The notes below the pieces were generated by a model. That model was not told where the DNA came from and ran no database searches. It worked only from the letters and a program-made list of their open reading frames with translations. Source: Pseudomonas sp. AB6 (GTDB lineage Bacteria > Pseudomonadota > Gammaproteobacteria > Pseudomonadales > Pseudomonadaceae). Taken from it: a DNA stretch of 64,000 bases. Every line of letters begins with the position of its first letter. The first letter of the stretch is position 1. The stretch is taken from the NCBI RefSeq assembly GCF_034314105.1, contig NZ_JAVIWJ010000001.1:2667501-2731500 (forward strand), read 5' to 3'. The position numbers were made by a program, and so were the translations under genes. Below are positions 44,593 to 54,315 of the stretch, one piece after another.

Positions 44593-46200
44593 TGGGGATG
44601 CGGCGGAAATCTTGGACTACCTGGAGGTAGTTCATGTATTCATACGAAGACCGTATCCGAGCGGTCAAGCTCTACATCAAACTGGGCAAGCGAACCGGGG
44701 CAACTATTCGTCAGTTGGGCTACCCGACGAAGAACTCTTTGAAGAGCTGGCACGCAGAGTATGAGCGATGCCTCGACCTGCCGCGTGGCTACGAGAACTC
44801 GAAGTCGAAGTACTCACTGGCCCAAAGGGAAAAGGCTGTCGGGCACTATCTCGAATACGGTCGCAACATCGCCGCTACCATCAAGGCGTTGGGCTACCCC
44901 GCGCGGGATTCGTTGCGTGCCTGGATTTACGAAATGCACCCCGAGTTGCATACGCGTGTTGTCGGTCGATCAGACGGGTTAGCCCGGCCGCCAGCGGTGA
45001 AGCAGGCAGCGGTCATCGCGCTGTGCACGCGAAAAGAAAGTGCGAAAGCCCTGGCTCAAAAGCTGGGCGTGTGCAGGCCGACCTTGTACAACTGGAAAAA
45101 CCAGCTACTCGGCCCAGAGGTATCCCCATCAATGAAGTGTCGACTTGAACCCTCATCGTCACCGGAACGAGAGGAGTTGCAGCGGCAACTCGAATCTCTC
45201 CAGCTCGATGTTCGCCGTTTGCAGCTTGAACATGACCTGTTGATGAGGGCGAATGAACTCATAAAAAAAGAGACGGGCATCAACCGGCAAGTCCTGACCA
45301 ATCGGGAGAAGACATTGCTGGCTGATGCCCTTAGGCAGAGGTACTCCTTGCTAGAGCTGCTTGACGCGTTGGGCTTGGCCCGAAGTTCCTATTTCTATCA
45401 TCGAGCACGAATGCAGGTCGCGGAAAAGTACACCGAAGTGCGTCGTGCCATGGCGGACATATTCGAGCGCAATCATCGTTGCTATGGCTACCGTCGGATG
45501 CGAGCTTCGTTGAGCAGGCAGCGTGTGCGCCTTTCAGAGAAGGTGGTGCAGCGCTTGATGAAGCAGGAGTGCCTAGTCGTCGCTAAGCCGAAACGGCGTC
45601 GATACGGTTCCTACCTCGGGGAGATCAGTCCGGCGCCGGAAAACCTCCTCAACCGCGACTTCACGGCCCTAGCTCCGAATGAGAAATGGCTGACCGACAT
45701 CTCGGAGTTCCAGATCCCGGCAGGCAAGGTGTACCTGTCCCCCATGATCGACTGCTTCGATGGGAAGGTAATCAGTTGGTCGATCGGCACGCGTCCCGAC
45801 GCCGAGCTTGTGAACACGATGCTGGATGCCGCTATCGAAACGGTGGCCAGCAACGATAAACGGCCTGTTGTTCACTCCGATCGTGGCGCTCACTACCGCT
45901 GGCCCGGCTGGTTATCGCGCATCGCTGATGCGAAGCTGATTCGTTCGATGTCGCGCAAAGGCTGCTCACCAGACAACGCGGCTTGTGAAGGTTTCTTCGG
46001 CCGACTGAAAACGGAACTGTTCTATCCTCGCAACTGGCAGTCAACGAGCATCGAGCAGTTCATTCAGGCCTTGGATTCATACATTCGCTGGTACAACGAA
46101 AAACGTATAAAGATTTCCCTCGGCGCGCTCAGTCCCATTGAGTATCGTGAAAGCCTGGGCTTCGCGGCATAACCAGTCCAAGTTTTTGTCCGCATCCCCA
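44593..46200 (+). mobile_element. IS3-family insertion sequence
   Basis: The element is 1608 bases. The left end TGGGGATGCGGCGGAAATCT (from 44593) matches in inverted form the right end ...TTTTTGTCCGCATCCCCA closing at 46200, about 25 bases with a few mismatches. It contains a single transposase gene. Flanking triplets (ACC on the left, CTG on the right) do not match, so no target duplication is visible. Confidence 0.85.
44634..46172 (+). CDS. IS3-family transposase, single-frame form
   Basis: A 512-residue protein. It combines OrfA-like helix-turn-helix regions (MYSYEDRIRAVKLYIKLGKR and PAVKQAAVIALCTRKESAKA) and a leucine zipper stretch with an OrfB-like integrase core. Catalytic residues are seen as Asp in WLTDISEFQI, Asp in VVHSDRGAHY, and Glu in NAACEGFFGRLKTE. 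Most IS3 elements split this into two overlapping frames with a programmed shift; here it is continuous. It is complete and possibly active. Confidence 0.9.
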   Translation: MYSYEDRIRAVKLYIKLGKRTGATIRQLGYPTKNSLKSWHAEYERCLDLPRGYENSKSKYSLAQREKAVGHYLEYGRNIAATIKALGYPARDSLRAWIYEMHPELHTRVVGRSDGLARPPAVKQAAVIALCTRKESAKALAQKLGVCRPTLYNWKNQLLGPEVSPSMKCRLEPSSSPEREELQRQLESLQLDVRRLQLEHDLLMRANELIKKETGINRQVLTNREKTLLADALRQRYSLLELLDALGLARSSYFYHRARMQVAEKYTEVRRAMADIFERNHRCYGYRRMRASLSRQRVRLSEKVVQRLMKQECLVVAKPKRRRYGSYLGEISPAPENLLNRDFTALAPNEKWLTDISEFQIPAGKVYLSPMIDCFDGKVISWSIGTRPDAELVNTMLDAAIETVASNDKRPVVHSDRGAHYRWPGWLSRIADAKLIRSMSRKGCSPDNAACEGFFGRLKTELFYPRNWQSTSIEQFIQALDSYIRWYNEKRIKISLGALSPIEYRESLGFAA

Positions 46201-46229
46201 CTGGGTCAGTTTTCGGTCAGCGACAACAC

Positions 46230-46787
46230 CATGCACGACGCAAGTTTGTCGAAGCCCAAAAAGTGCAGCCCAAGGGCAAGACCGGACGTGCCGATATGGC
46301 GCTGGCGATGATTAATAAGCTGTACAGAATCGAGCGCGACCTAAAAGACGTCAGCGATGATCTGCGATTTAGCGGCCGCCAGGAAAAGAGTCTCCCGATA
46401 CCGGTGCAGTTGAAAAGCTGGCTGGATAAAACACAACCCCATATCACGCCGCAGAGCGTGTTGGGTCGTGCGGTTAATTATCTGGCCAGCAACTGGAGCC
46501 GGTTGGAACGTTACATAGAGGCAGGCTTTTTACCTATCGATAACAACGCGGCTGAAAGAGCCATAAAGCCGTTTGTTATTGGCCGAAAAAATTGGATGTT
46601 CAGCGACACACCTAACGGGGCAAACGCGAGTGCTCAGATCTACAGTCTGGTCGAAACCGCCAAGGCTAACGGCCAGGAACCCTATACGTGGCTGCGCCAC
46701 GTACTTGAACGCTTGCCACAGGCAGCTTCGGTAGAAGACTACGAAGCACTGCTGCCGTGGAACTGCGCACCCAAATTGCCAGGGTAA
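46230..46787 (+). pseudogene. tnpC: IS66 TnpC fragment, C-terminal third, inverted copy
   Basis: From 46230 the frame reads [20 protein letters not shown] and continues with the family end: [20 protein letters not shown] and [17 protein letters not shown]. It is clearly homologous to but diverged from the TnpC at 39978-41480, so it derives from a different IS66 element. An ending sequence GTGGGGTTCATGGATCGC (from 46811) resembles the IS66 tip. The N-terminal two thirds are missing. Confidence 0.88.
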
Positions 46788-46952
46788 ACGAGCCGGCAAT
46801 CTTGCGGTATGTGGGGTTCATGGATCGCATATCATTGATTGCCTTCCGCGATGGAGTTCGTCACTAAATTGCCATCCAGGCTGTAAACACCATGCAATTC
46901 TCCCTCAACAAATGAAGTATGTCATTGCCAGGCGTAAAATCAATATCTGGAA

Positions 46953-48962
46953 TTAAAGCTCTGATTGACACTGCTGATATTTCCAGTCAACGATTTCACC
47001 ATCAGGAGTGTAACCACTTACCGTTTCTCTTAACAACTGACGGACCCTAGTATAATCGTCGTTCTCCACGGACTCTAAAAGTTGGGAAAGTTTTTCTTTA
47101 AGCAGATCCCATGTTAAGTAGTCTTCATTTGAACTCATGATCATCGGGTGGCTTGTAGGGAAAACTTTGTCACCAATCAGCAGTTCTTCATATAACTTCT
47201 CGCCAGGGCGCAAACCACTGAACTCTATGGCAATATCACCATGAGGATTCTTTTCAGATCGAATACTAAGGCCAGACAAGTGAATCATTTTTTCAGCCAG
47301 CTCAACTATCCTAACCGGCTCACCCATATCTAAAACAAACACATCGCCACCTTTCCCCATTGACCCAGCCTGAATCACTAACTGTGCGGCCTCAGGAATA
47401 GTCATAAAGTAGCGAGTAATTTTGGGATGAGTAACCGTAATAGGTCCACCACATTTAATTTGTTTATCAAATAGTGGAATCACTGATCCCGATGACCCCA
47501 AAACATTACCGAACCGAACCATGGTGTAACGAGTTTTGTTGACTCTCGATATGTTGGATTTATCGCCAAACATTATTGGTGCAAGCTCGCGACTCAAAGC
47601 CTGCAAAGTAAGTTCCGCTAAGCGCTTGGTACTTCCCATAACACTTGTCGGCCGAACAGCCTTATCTGTGGAAATTAAAACATAATTAGAAACCCCTGCC
47701 TGCAGTGCAGCCTGAGCGGTGTTTAACGTTCCAATGACGTTATTCAGAATACCTTCAGCAATATTGTGCTCCACCATAGGTACATGCTTATAAGCCGCCG
47801 CATGATAAACAGTAGTGACATTCCACGTCTTCAACACATCTAAAATCTTAGCCGGATTACGCACCGAACCAAGTATTGGCAAAAGTTTTACTGACAAGGA
47901 TTCACGGGCAGCATATTGCTCAAGCTCTGAAAGAATGCTGTAGAGATTAAATTCACTATGATCGAATAATAAAAGCAACGTCGGTGACAACGCCAAAATT
48001 TGCCGACATAATTCAGACCCTATGGAACCACCCGCCCCGGTGACTAGTACCGACTGCCCTTTTATACACTGCTCCAAAAGGTTATTTTGGGCCGGCACGG
48101 CATCGCGCCCTAAAAGATCCGCGATATCGACCTCCTGAATGTCATCGACCCTAACCCTGCCGCTGGCTAGATCCATAAAACCAGGCACACTTCGAACATG
48201 TAGTGGAAAGCCTTCCAAATATCCTAAAATCTCTCGGCGCCGGCCCCGACTAGATGAAGGTACAGCCAAGAGGATTTCCTGCGCGCCTGTCACTTCAATC
48301 ATTCTTTTAATATGTCGAGGTTTATATACCTTTAAACCTGAAATAATATGATTTGAAATACTTTCGTCATCATCTATAAAAGCAACGGGTCGCATTAGTC
48401 GCCCCATGCGTAGAGCAGCTACAAGTTGATTGCCCGCTGCACCCGCTCCATAAACAGCAATTTTCAGAAGACCATCGCTCTTGGCTGCAAAGGGTACATG
48501 CTGAGAAGCAGTAAACCAATCTCCGAGGAAATATTGGCGCATTGCCAAGCGCACCCCTCCGATCATGACCATACTTAACCACCAATAGTTAAATATGATT
48601 GAACGCGGAACAACGGGTTTGTGATCACTGTACAAATATACAACGATCCCGAGAATCAAGGATGAAAGGCTAACAGCTTTGATAATAGTGATTAATGCAT
48701 CGTTTCCAAAATAACGCATAACAGCGCGATACATACCGAACTTCACAAAAAGAGGTATCGAAACTAATGGCGCACTAACAAATAACCAGCGATGATCTGT
48801 GAGGGGATTCACCAAATCATCAACCCCTAGCCGAACTAAGAATGCTAGCCACAACGCAAACCACACTAAAACAATGTCTGTCGAGACCTGAATTAACCTT
48901 TTCTTGCGTCGCGTCAAGCTCAACAGTGACGCCCGTATGCTATCCATAATACCATCGTTCAC
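46953..48962 (-). CDS. wbpM: WbpM-type UDP-N-acetylglucosamine 4,6-dehydratase
   Basis: A 669-residue inner membrane enzyme that converts UDP-GlcNAc to UDP-4-keto-6-deoxy-GlcNAc, the route to FucNAc and QuiNAc. Four N-terminal membrane helices (residues about 25-140) precede two Rossmann regions: YGAGAAGNQL (171-180) and the catalytic GAGGSIG (309-315). The active centre contains Ser431, Asp433, Lys434 (STDKAVRPTS) and Met442-x3-Lys446 in place of the usual Tyr-x3-Lys, the WbpM-type variation. A GTG start with GGAG upstream is used. It ends the O-antigen operon, as in other pseudomonads. Confidence 0.95.
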   Translation of the reverse strand: MNDGIMDSIRASLLSLTRRKKRLIQVSTDIVLVWFALWLAFLVRLGVDDLVNPLTDHRWLFVSAPLVSIPLFVKFGMYRAVMRYFGNDALITIIKAVSLSSLILGIVVYLYSDHKPVVPRSIIFNYWWLSMVMIGGVRLAMRQYFLGDWFTASQHVPFAAKSDGLLKIAVYGAGAAGNQLVAALRMGRLMRPVAFIDDDESISNHIISGLKVYKPRHIKRMIEVTGAQEILLAVPSSSRGRRREILGYLEGFPLHVRSVPGFMDLASGRVRVDDIQEVDIADLLGRDAVPAQNNLLEQCIKGQSVLVTGAGGSIGSELCRQILALSPTLLLLFDHSEFNLYSILSELEQYAARESLSVKLLPILGSVRNPAKILDVLKTWNVTTVYHAAAYKHVPMVEHNIAEGILNNVIGTLNTAQAALQAGVSNYVLISTDKAVRPTSVMGSTKRLAELTLQALSRELAPIMFGDKSNISRVNKTRYTMVRFGNVLGSSGSVIPLFDKQIKCGGPITVTHPKITRYFMTIPEAAQLVIQAGSMGKGGDVFVLDMGEPVRIVELAEKMIHLSGLSIRSEKNPHGDIAIEFSGLRPGEKLYEELLIGDKVFPTSHPMIMSSNEDYLTWDLLKEKLSQLLESVENDDYTRVRQLLRETVSGYTPDGEIVDWKYQQCQSEL

Positions 48963-49049
48963 TTCGGACGCTCCTAAACTGATTCTTCCATTTTACGGGC
49001 CTGAGGATATCTGACGCAATAAATTTAACAGTTATCCTTCATTGTAACG

Positions 49050-50069
49050 TCAGTTCGGTTTTTTTTCGCGCTCCCCAGCATGAAATTTCAGCGCAAGAGC
49101 CACCAGGGGGAGATATGCGATCATCGTTGCCTTTAGGCCGTCAACGTCATAAATGGCGGTATAGATAGCAATCGGCAAAAGCCAAAAAATATTAATAAAC
49201 AAAACAGCTAATGTTACAAAAGAATGACGACTGTAAATCCTAGAAGCGAATTGGTAAGCATGACTACGATGCGCTTCGTAAACCCTTTCGCCTCGAATAC
49301 ATCGCCGAAGCAGCGTAAGCGTTGCATCCACGATGAATACTCCCAACAGTATTACCCAGGCCCAAAATAATTTTGGAGAGACCCACGCAGCCTGAATTGA
49401 AAGTAAGCCGAGCGTCATACCAAGGAAACCACTGCCTGCGTCTCCCATAAATATACGCGCAGGGGGAAAATTCCAGTACAAAAAACCAAAAACCGCCAGC
49501 GACAACAACAACGAGGGCCAAATTAACGAAACGTAGCCACACAGCCAATATATCAAACAAGCGCCAAGACAAGCGAAAATGGCCTCAACGCTAGCAATCC
49601 CATCTATTCCATCCATAAAATTGTAAAGATTCAGCATCCATACTAAATAAATAATACCAAAGGCAAAACTCAACCATCCAAAATCAATTGATCGACCAAA
49701 GATATAAATGCAAGGAAAGCCACCAATCCAAGAAAGCGCCCATATTGCGGCACAAAAATGACCCGCCAGTCGCCATCTTGCAGCGATATGTCCATGGTCA
49801 TCAAGAAAGCCCAATATAGCGACTGAGCCTCCAGAGCCAAGTAACGCCCAAGTATCTCCCCATGAAATAAGATGGATAGACGCTAATATCGGTAACGAAA
49901 AAAGAAAGCAAACAACTATAGCAAGCCCCCCACCTCTAGGGGTGGGTGTAGTATGTGAGCTACGCGCATTCGGAGTATCTATTAAGTTACGCGATAATGC
50001 ATAGCGCCTAAGCAACCCAGTGAACATTAATGAAACTACAAGTACAGCTAACAGAAGCAACCACAGCAT
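49050..50069 (-). CDS. wbpL: Initiating glycosyltransferase family 4 (WbpL/WecA-like phosphosugar transferase)
   Basis: A 339-residue membrane enzyme with about ten helices. The start at 50069 (MLWLLLLAVLVVSLMFTGLL) has a GAGG site. Family motifs are visible: NARSSHTTPTPRGGG, the metal-binding LGFLDDHGHIAARWR, and NLYNFMDGIDGIAS with the Mg-binding aspartates. The FMGDAGSGFLG loop is also present. It transfers a HexNAc-1-phosphate, probably FucNAc or QuiNAc, to undecaprenyl phosphate, starting each O unit. It sits next to wbpM, which supplies the precursor. Confidence 0.92.
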   Translation of the reverse strand: MLWLLLLAVLVVSLMFTGLLRRYALSRNLIDTPNARSSHTTPTPRGGGLAIVVCFLFSLPILASIHLISWGDTWALLGSGGSVAILGFLDDHGHIAARWRLAGHFCAAIWALSWIGGFPCIYIFGRSIDFGWLSFAFGIIYLVWMLNLYNFMDGIDGIASVEAIFACLGACLIYWLCGYVSLIWPSLLLSLAVFGFLYWNFPPARIFMGDAGSGFLGMTLGLLSIQAAWVSPKLFWAWVILLGVFIVDATLTLLRRCIRGERVYEAHRSHAYQFASRIYSRHSFVTLAVLFINIFWLLPIAIYTAIYDVDGLKATMIAYLPLVALALKFHAGEREKKPN

Positions 50070-50351
50070 GAAGCACCTCAATAATCTAGAATGAAAACAT
50101 CCGCGTAGCATGCCAACGTCCAAAATATGTAACCAATCATGGTGTAATTTTTTATATTCCTCCGCGACGGATAATTACCCCATCTGAAAAACGGCACTTT
50201 CTACCGGTAAAGTAGTCGAATTATAATTTAACTATTTATAACTCCTATACTATCCTAGGCGACGCTAACTAAATAAATAAATCTGGGGCACACGCAGTCA
50301 TTCTATACACACTTCAGCTAAAATAATCCAACATCCGAGCCAATACCGCCA
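50070..50351. other. Non-coding gap inside the O-antigen cluster
   Basis: About 280 A+T-rich bases between the initiating transferase gene and the CgeB-like gene. No ORF or terminator is evident. It may hold an internal promoter for the last two genes. Confidence 0.4.
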
Positions 50352-51386
50352 TTACCTTGGAGGCTTGTCTGGGTCAGATTTATTTTTGATCTCCAAAAAG
50401 ATTTCATCCATCCAGCCCTTCAAGCTATACTTATGATAGATTTCACAATCGAGTTCTACATAAGTGCTTTCCAAAAATGTCCTAGGTACTGTAGGTATTT
50501 CTCGATCTATAACACATATATTATTTTCATTAAAAAAGTCGTATTCCTTAATACTTATATTTGTGGTTATTAACTTCTTTCTAGCGCCGAGAGTCTCTAG
50601 TGTCCTCATAGTTAAACCGGTTTGTTTTGGATGCTCGATATCGAGAATCGTTTTTGAAGATTTAAATGCCGCTTGTACGGACCCCTTTTCTAGTGGCTCA
50701 AACTTAAAATCCGAAGCCTTAGTATTTCGATAGGATGACTTAATCAAAAAATATAACCAATATACCCACTTAGCCTGGAGAAATAAATACCAAAACGGTC
50801 TAACGCTGGGATCGAATGTCTTTGCTATCTTTGATATCACAGCAAATCGATCACTGTGAACGGTTCCTATAAAGCTAACATCCCACTCGTGGGCTACTTC
50901 TTGTTGTCCATGAAACCCAGATGAAAAAAACAAAGGTCGAAAATATATATTGTATTTTTCAGAGTCATTTCTGTCAAAAGAAAATTTATGATCAAAAAAA
51001 TGTAAGTTATCAACTATCCAACGACGATTACTAAAAGAGTCCCACATATATAGAACAAATATCGCTTTTCTATAACGATTGCGCCAGCGAGTCAATGTTA
51101 GGTCAGATAGTGTCTGACCACTGATTACAAAAACAAAATCATAATCACGATCGACTAATACGCGTGTTTTTTTTTCATAATATCTATTTGCTGCGCCAAT
51201 CACCCAACCTCTGCGAATTCGAGTTAGTGCCTTTAAAAATGGGCTCTTAAATGGCCTATCTAAAAGAAAGTCAACATGCGCGCCTCGACGAATAAGCTCA
51301 TCGCGAATCTCATCCTCATAGCCAAAAAAACGGGGAGCTATGTACAATACACTTTTATCCTGCAAGGTATTTTCCACTCTATACAT
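50352..51386 (-). CDS. CgeB-like glycosyltransferase
   Basis: About 344 residues starting MYRVENTLQDKSVLYIAPRF. The order DEIRDELIRRGAHVDFLLDR, FVFVISGQTLSD and HEWDVSFIGTVHSDRFAVI resembles CgeB-like and LPS-type GT-B glycosyltransferases. The GLTMRTLETLGARKKLITTN donor-binding block near residue 270 supports that. Its start overlaps the preceding acetyltransferase stop, a sign of translational coupling. The sugar it transfers is unknown. Confidence 0.7.
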   Translation of the reverse strand: MYRVENTLQDKSVLYIAPRFFGYEDEIRDELIRRGAHVDFLLDRPFKSPFLKALTRIRRGWVIGAANRYYEKKTRVLVDRDYDFVFVISGQTLSDLTLTRWRNRYRKAIFVLYMWDSFSNRRWIVDNLHFFDHKFSFDRNDSEKYNIYFRPLFFSSGFHGQQEVAHEWDVSFIGTVHSDRFAVISKIAKTFDPSVRPFWYLFLQAKWVYWLYFLIKSSYRNTKASDFKFEPLEKGSVQAAFKSSKTILDIEHPKQTGLTMRTLETLGARKKLITTNISIKEYDFFNENNICVIDREIPTVPRTFLESTYVELDCEIYHKYSLKGWMDEIFLEIKNKSDPDKPPR

Positions 51387-51942
51387 CTCGTTTTTTAATA
51401 ATTCTGGCCGGCACACCACCGACAACAACATTACTAGGAACAGATTCTAATAAAACAGCGTTGGCTGCAACTATTACATTATCCCCCAGATGCACGCCCC
51501 CCAGAATCTTTGCACCGGCGCCTATTATCACATTATCCCCTAAACAGGGTCTGTGTAACTTGTCGAATGTAAAATCCAAGTCCTTCGCACCAAGAGTTAC
51601 TCCCTGATATATAACAGCATTTTTTCCGATGCTCACAGCCCCTATGACCGTCCCCTGAGTATGAGGGAAAAATAATCCTGGCCCAATCTCGCACAACGAT
51701 GCGATTTCAATCCCAAAAATCATGAAATTTAGCATTGAAAAAAAACGAGAAAACAAACGAAAATCTTGGACCTGACATTTATAAGAGAGCCTAAAAAGTA
51801 ACACAGGTGCAAATCGTGGAGAAACCATGCTAAGCCATGGTCGCACTCCGCGCAAAGGAGAAAAGTCTCCAAACAACTCTCTCTGACGCACTATGTCCGC
51901 CAGTAAAAGCTTATTCAAACTACATTCACTCTTCCGAGACAT
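51379..51942 (-). CDS. Serine acetyltransferase-like hexapeptide acyltransferase
   Basis: A 187-residue protein. The C-terminal half is a left-handed beta helix of hexapeptide repeats: GPGLFFPHTQGTVIGAVSIG and LGDNVIIGAGAKILGGVHLG, ending IVAANAVLLESVPSNVVVGG. It resembles the CysE/LacA group, and the catalytic His is probably that in FPHTQG. Enzymes of this kind in O-antigen clusters O-acetylate sugars. Its stop overlaps the CgeB-like start. Confidence 0.8.
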   Translation of the reverse strand: MSRKSECSLNKLLLADIVRQRELFGDFSPLRGVRPWLSMVSPRFAPVLLFRLSYKCQVQDFRLFSRFFSMLNFMIFGIEIASLCEIGPGLFFPHTQGTVIGAVSIGKNAVIYQGVTLGAKDLDFTFDKLHRPCLGDNVIIGAGAKILGGVHLGDNVIVAANAVLLESVPSNVVVGGVPARIIKKRDV

Positions 51943-51951
51943 AACTTCTAC

Positions 51952-53088
51952 CTAATTCATCAGCTTTCGATCACGGAGTTCCTGGTTCGCTTGCTCGAGC
52001 CGATCCTCAGGGAGCGGTTGCTCTTGAACCCAATCAGCGAATCGTCGGAGCCCCTCTTTCAGTGATACTTTAGGTACTAATCCTAAAAGATCTTTCATTC
52101 GAGAAATATCTGCATAGTTATGCCTAATATCACCAATCCGAAATTCGCCGGTTACCACAACATTCGGCGTCTTCCCAAAAGACCTTGACAGCTCCTCTGC
52201 CACTTCTCTGACGGAGGTGGGAACTCCACTGCCCACATTAACTACCGAATTTATGGGATTCTCTGTAGTTAATCCGCGGAGCAATGCATCAGTAACATCA
52301 TCTACATGGATAAAGTCTCTACTTTCTTCTCCGTCTTCAAATAAAGGAAGTTCAGAATCCATACGTATTTTAGTAGAGAAGATTGACAGTATCCCAGTAT
52401 ATGGATTACTTAATGATTGGCGCTCACCATATACATTCTGCAATCGAAATATACAGTACCCGATCCCCATTGACCCACAACCAATTCGGACCAAATCCTC
52501 CTGTGCATATTTTGTGGCTGCATAAATAGATGACGGTGCAATTTGGTCACTTTCAATTGTCGGCACCAGTCTAAGGACCGCCCCTGTAAGCTCGCATACG
52601 GGTTCCCATAGCCCTTGTGCCAGAGCATTCCCCGACCTAGCAACCGGAGTAACTCGATGACCGTTCGAACTATTAATGTACGCACCCTCCCCGTATACTG
52701 ACCTGCTTGAGGTCAAAATAACCCTTTTTACCCTGTGGGTGGAGGATTTGCCCAATACATCGAGCATTAATGCAGTCCCTTGGGAATTAACTTCATTATA
52801 GCGTGCAACTTCATACATAGATTGGCCGGTCCCCGTCTCCGCCGCCAAATGCACAATTGCTGCAACGCCCTTAAGAGCCCCGGTCCAAGTATCTCGGTCA
52901 ACTACGTTACCCAAAATAAACTCAACATCATCACCGTATAAAAAATCTAGACCTACAGGTGAATCTCCATGAATCTGCGACGATAACGAATCCAAGACTC
53001 TCACCTTGAAGCCGGAAGATAACAGCTTGGGTATCAGATGAGACCCGATGAAACCAGCACCACCTGTTACCAGGACCAGATCTTTCAT
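51952..53088 (-). CDS. NAD-dependent epimerase, WbiB-like (dTDP-L-rhamnose 4-epimerase type)
   Basis: A 378-residue extended SDR starting MKDLVLVTGGAGFIGSHLIP. GGAGFIG binds NAD, LTSSRSVYGEGAY carries the active Ser, and YAATKYAQEDL is Tyr-x3-Lys. The segments VLDSLSSQIHGDSPVGLDF and VVHLAAETGTGQSMYEVARY closely resemble WbiB/TllE-type dTDP-L-rhamnose 4-epimerases that make dTDP-6-deoxy-L-talose. That activity is inferred. A 4-base overlap with the Wzy gene suggests coupling. Confidence 0.82.
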   Translation of the reverse strand: MKDLVLVTGGAGFIGSHLIPKLLSSGFKVRVLDSLSSQIHGDSPVGLDFLYGDDVEFILGNVVDRDTWTGALKGVAAIVHLAAETGTGQSMYEVARYNEVNSQGTALMLDVLGKSSTHRVKRVILTSSRSVYGEGAYINSSNGHRVTPVARSGNALAQGLWEPVCELTGAVLRLVPTIESDQIAPSSIYAATKYAQEDLVRIGCGSMGIGYCIFRLQNVYGERQSLSNPYTGILSIFSTKIRMDSELPLFEDGEESRDFIHVDDVTDALLRGLTTENPINSVVNVGSGVPTSVREVAEELSRSFGKTPNVVVTGEFRIGDIRHNYADISRMKDLLGLVPKVSLKEGLRRFADWVQEQPLPEDRLEQANQELRDRKLMN

Positions 53089-54314
53089 CTTACTCTCCTA
53101 ACTGATTCACTTAAGTTTTTAACTTTGAACAACAATGCAAATGCAAAAAGAAACCCTAGGCCACCACTAAACAGCACCGCTGACAATGAGTGAAAGCATA
53201 CGTAATATACAGAAATAGCCAGACACGCCATGAGCGCACGATTTTTAGAGAGCACACACACCCGAACTATATAAGCAAACAACATCGAATATATAAGTAC
53301 ACCAAGATATCCAAAATTTAGGTATGCATCGACATAGTAAACTGTATTTGCAGAACCCGTTCCAGTATCATTCTGGCCCCACTCAAACGAAAAAACCTCT
53401 TGTTCCAAATTAATCTTTTCCTCACCCAGCAACCAAGCTAACGCAGCTATTGATTTACCCGATATTGTTTCATCTTTTAGTATTTCCTTTTTATAACTTA
53501 ACCAATCTATAGCCGTGACGTAGGGGATGTACCATACCCGATTAACAATATAGTAAAATTGAGATGTCTCCCCCACAAATAGATTGTACTCGTCAGGAAC
53601 CCCAGCCATCGGCCCTGGATCATTGGACTGTTCATCAGACGTTAACGCGCCACGCGCAACAACGCTTACCAACGCGATCATGGCAGCCAAACAAAAAATT
53701 ATTCCATATGCCTTTTTACGATTACCTGAATTCACAAACAAAACAACGAGCGGAAGCATCGCCACAAGCGCTCTTCCTTTTTCTAAAGTAAGCGCTAACG
53801 ATAGTAAAAACAAACCTAAAATAAGAAATTTAAACTTTGATTTCTTCAAAAACATCTGGGCTATAACCAAAGGAACTAGGGAGGATATACCTATTGCATA
53901 TATATACAAAAGAATACGTTCCCAACCTTCCCTGGTCCGTAAAAACTCCTCCCGAAGGCCTGACAACTCAGAAAGGGTACCGCCCTTAATGGCGGCAACT
54001 AACGCGATCTGCGGGGCGGTAAAGCAAGCATAAACAACAACTGAAAAATATATAATCAGAATCAACCAGGTAAATATTCCCGTTTCTACTTTTATCTTCG
54101 GAGTCGAATTATATAATGAGGAAAACCAAAAACCACTAAGTATCTTATAAAACAGGAGGTACGTAACGACGCTTGCCGACGATAGCTCTAGAAGTTGGGC
54201 AGCCAAAGGCCTTTTGCCATATAAAACCCCCAAAAAAGAAGGAATAATATAAAAAGTAACGATGGCTAATACTGGTAATAAATAAATATTTTTAAACATG
54301 AGAATGCGCAACAT
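53085..54314 (-). CDS. wzy: O-antigen polymerase Wzy
   Basis: About 409 residues with about eleven predicted membrane helices and a large periplasmic loop between about residues 215 and 310. This is the architecture of Wzy, which polymerises undecaprenyl-linked O units in the periplasm. As in other Wzy proteins there is little sequence conservation, so the call rests on topology and on the Wzx/GT context. The start at ATG 54314, right after the GT2 stop codon, is preferred. Codons are strikingly A+T-rich. Confidence 0.78.
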   Translation of the reverse strand: MLRILMFKNIYLLPVLAIVTFYIIPSFLGVLYGKRPLAAQLLELSSASVVTYLLFYKILSGFWFSSLYNSTPKIKVETGIFTWLILIIYFSVVVYACFTAPQIALVAAIKGGTLSELSGLREEFLRTREGWERILLYIYAIGISSLVPLVIAQMFLKKSKFKFLILGLFLLSLALTLEKGRALVAMLPLVVLFVNSGNRKKAYGIIFCLAAMIALVSVVARGALTSDEQSNDPGPMAGVPDEYNLFVGETSQFYYIVNRVWYIPYVTAIDWLSYKKEILKDETISGKSIAALAWLLGEEKINLEQEVFSFEWGQNDTGTGSANTVYYVDAYLNFGYLGVLIYSMLFAYIVRVCVLSKNRALMACLAISVYYVCFHSLSAVLFSGGLGFLFAFALLFKVKNLSESVRRVR

Positions 54315-54315
54315 A

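Noticed and set aside
46833..46952. N-terminal part of gmd on the far side of the mobile block
   Set aside because: Translation of all frames shows no Rossmann or Gmd motif, so the missing half is deleted and not displaced here.
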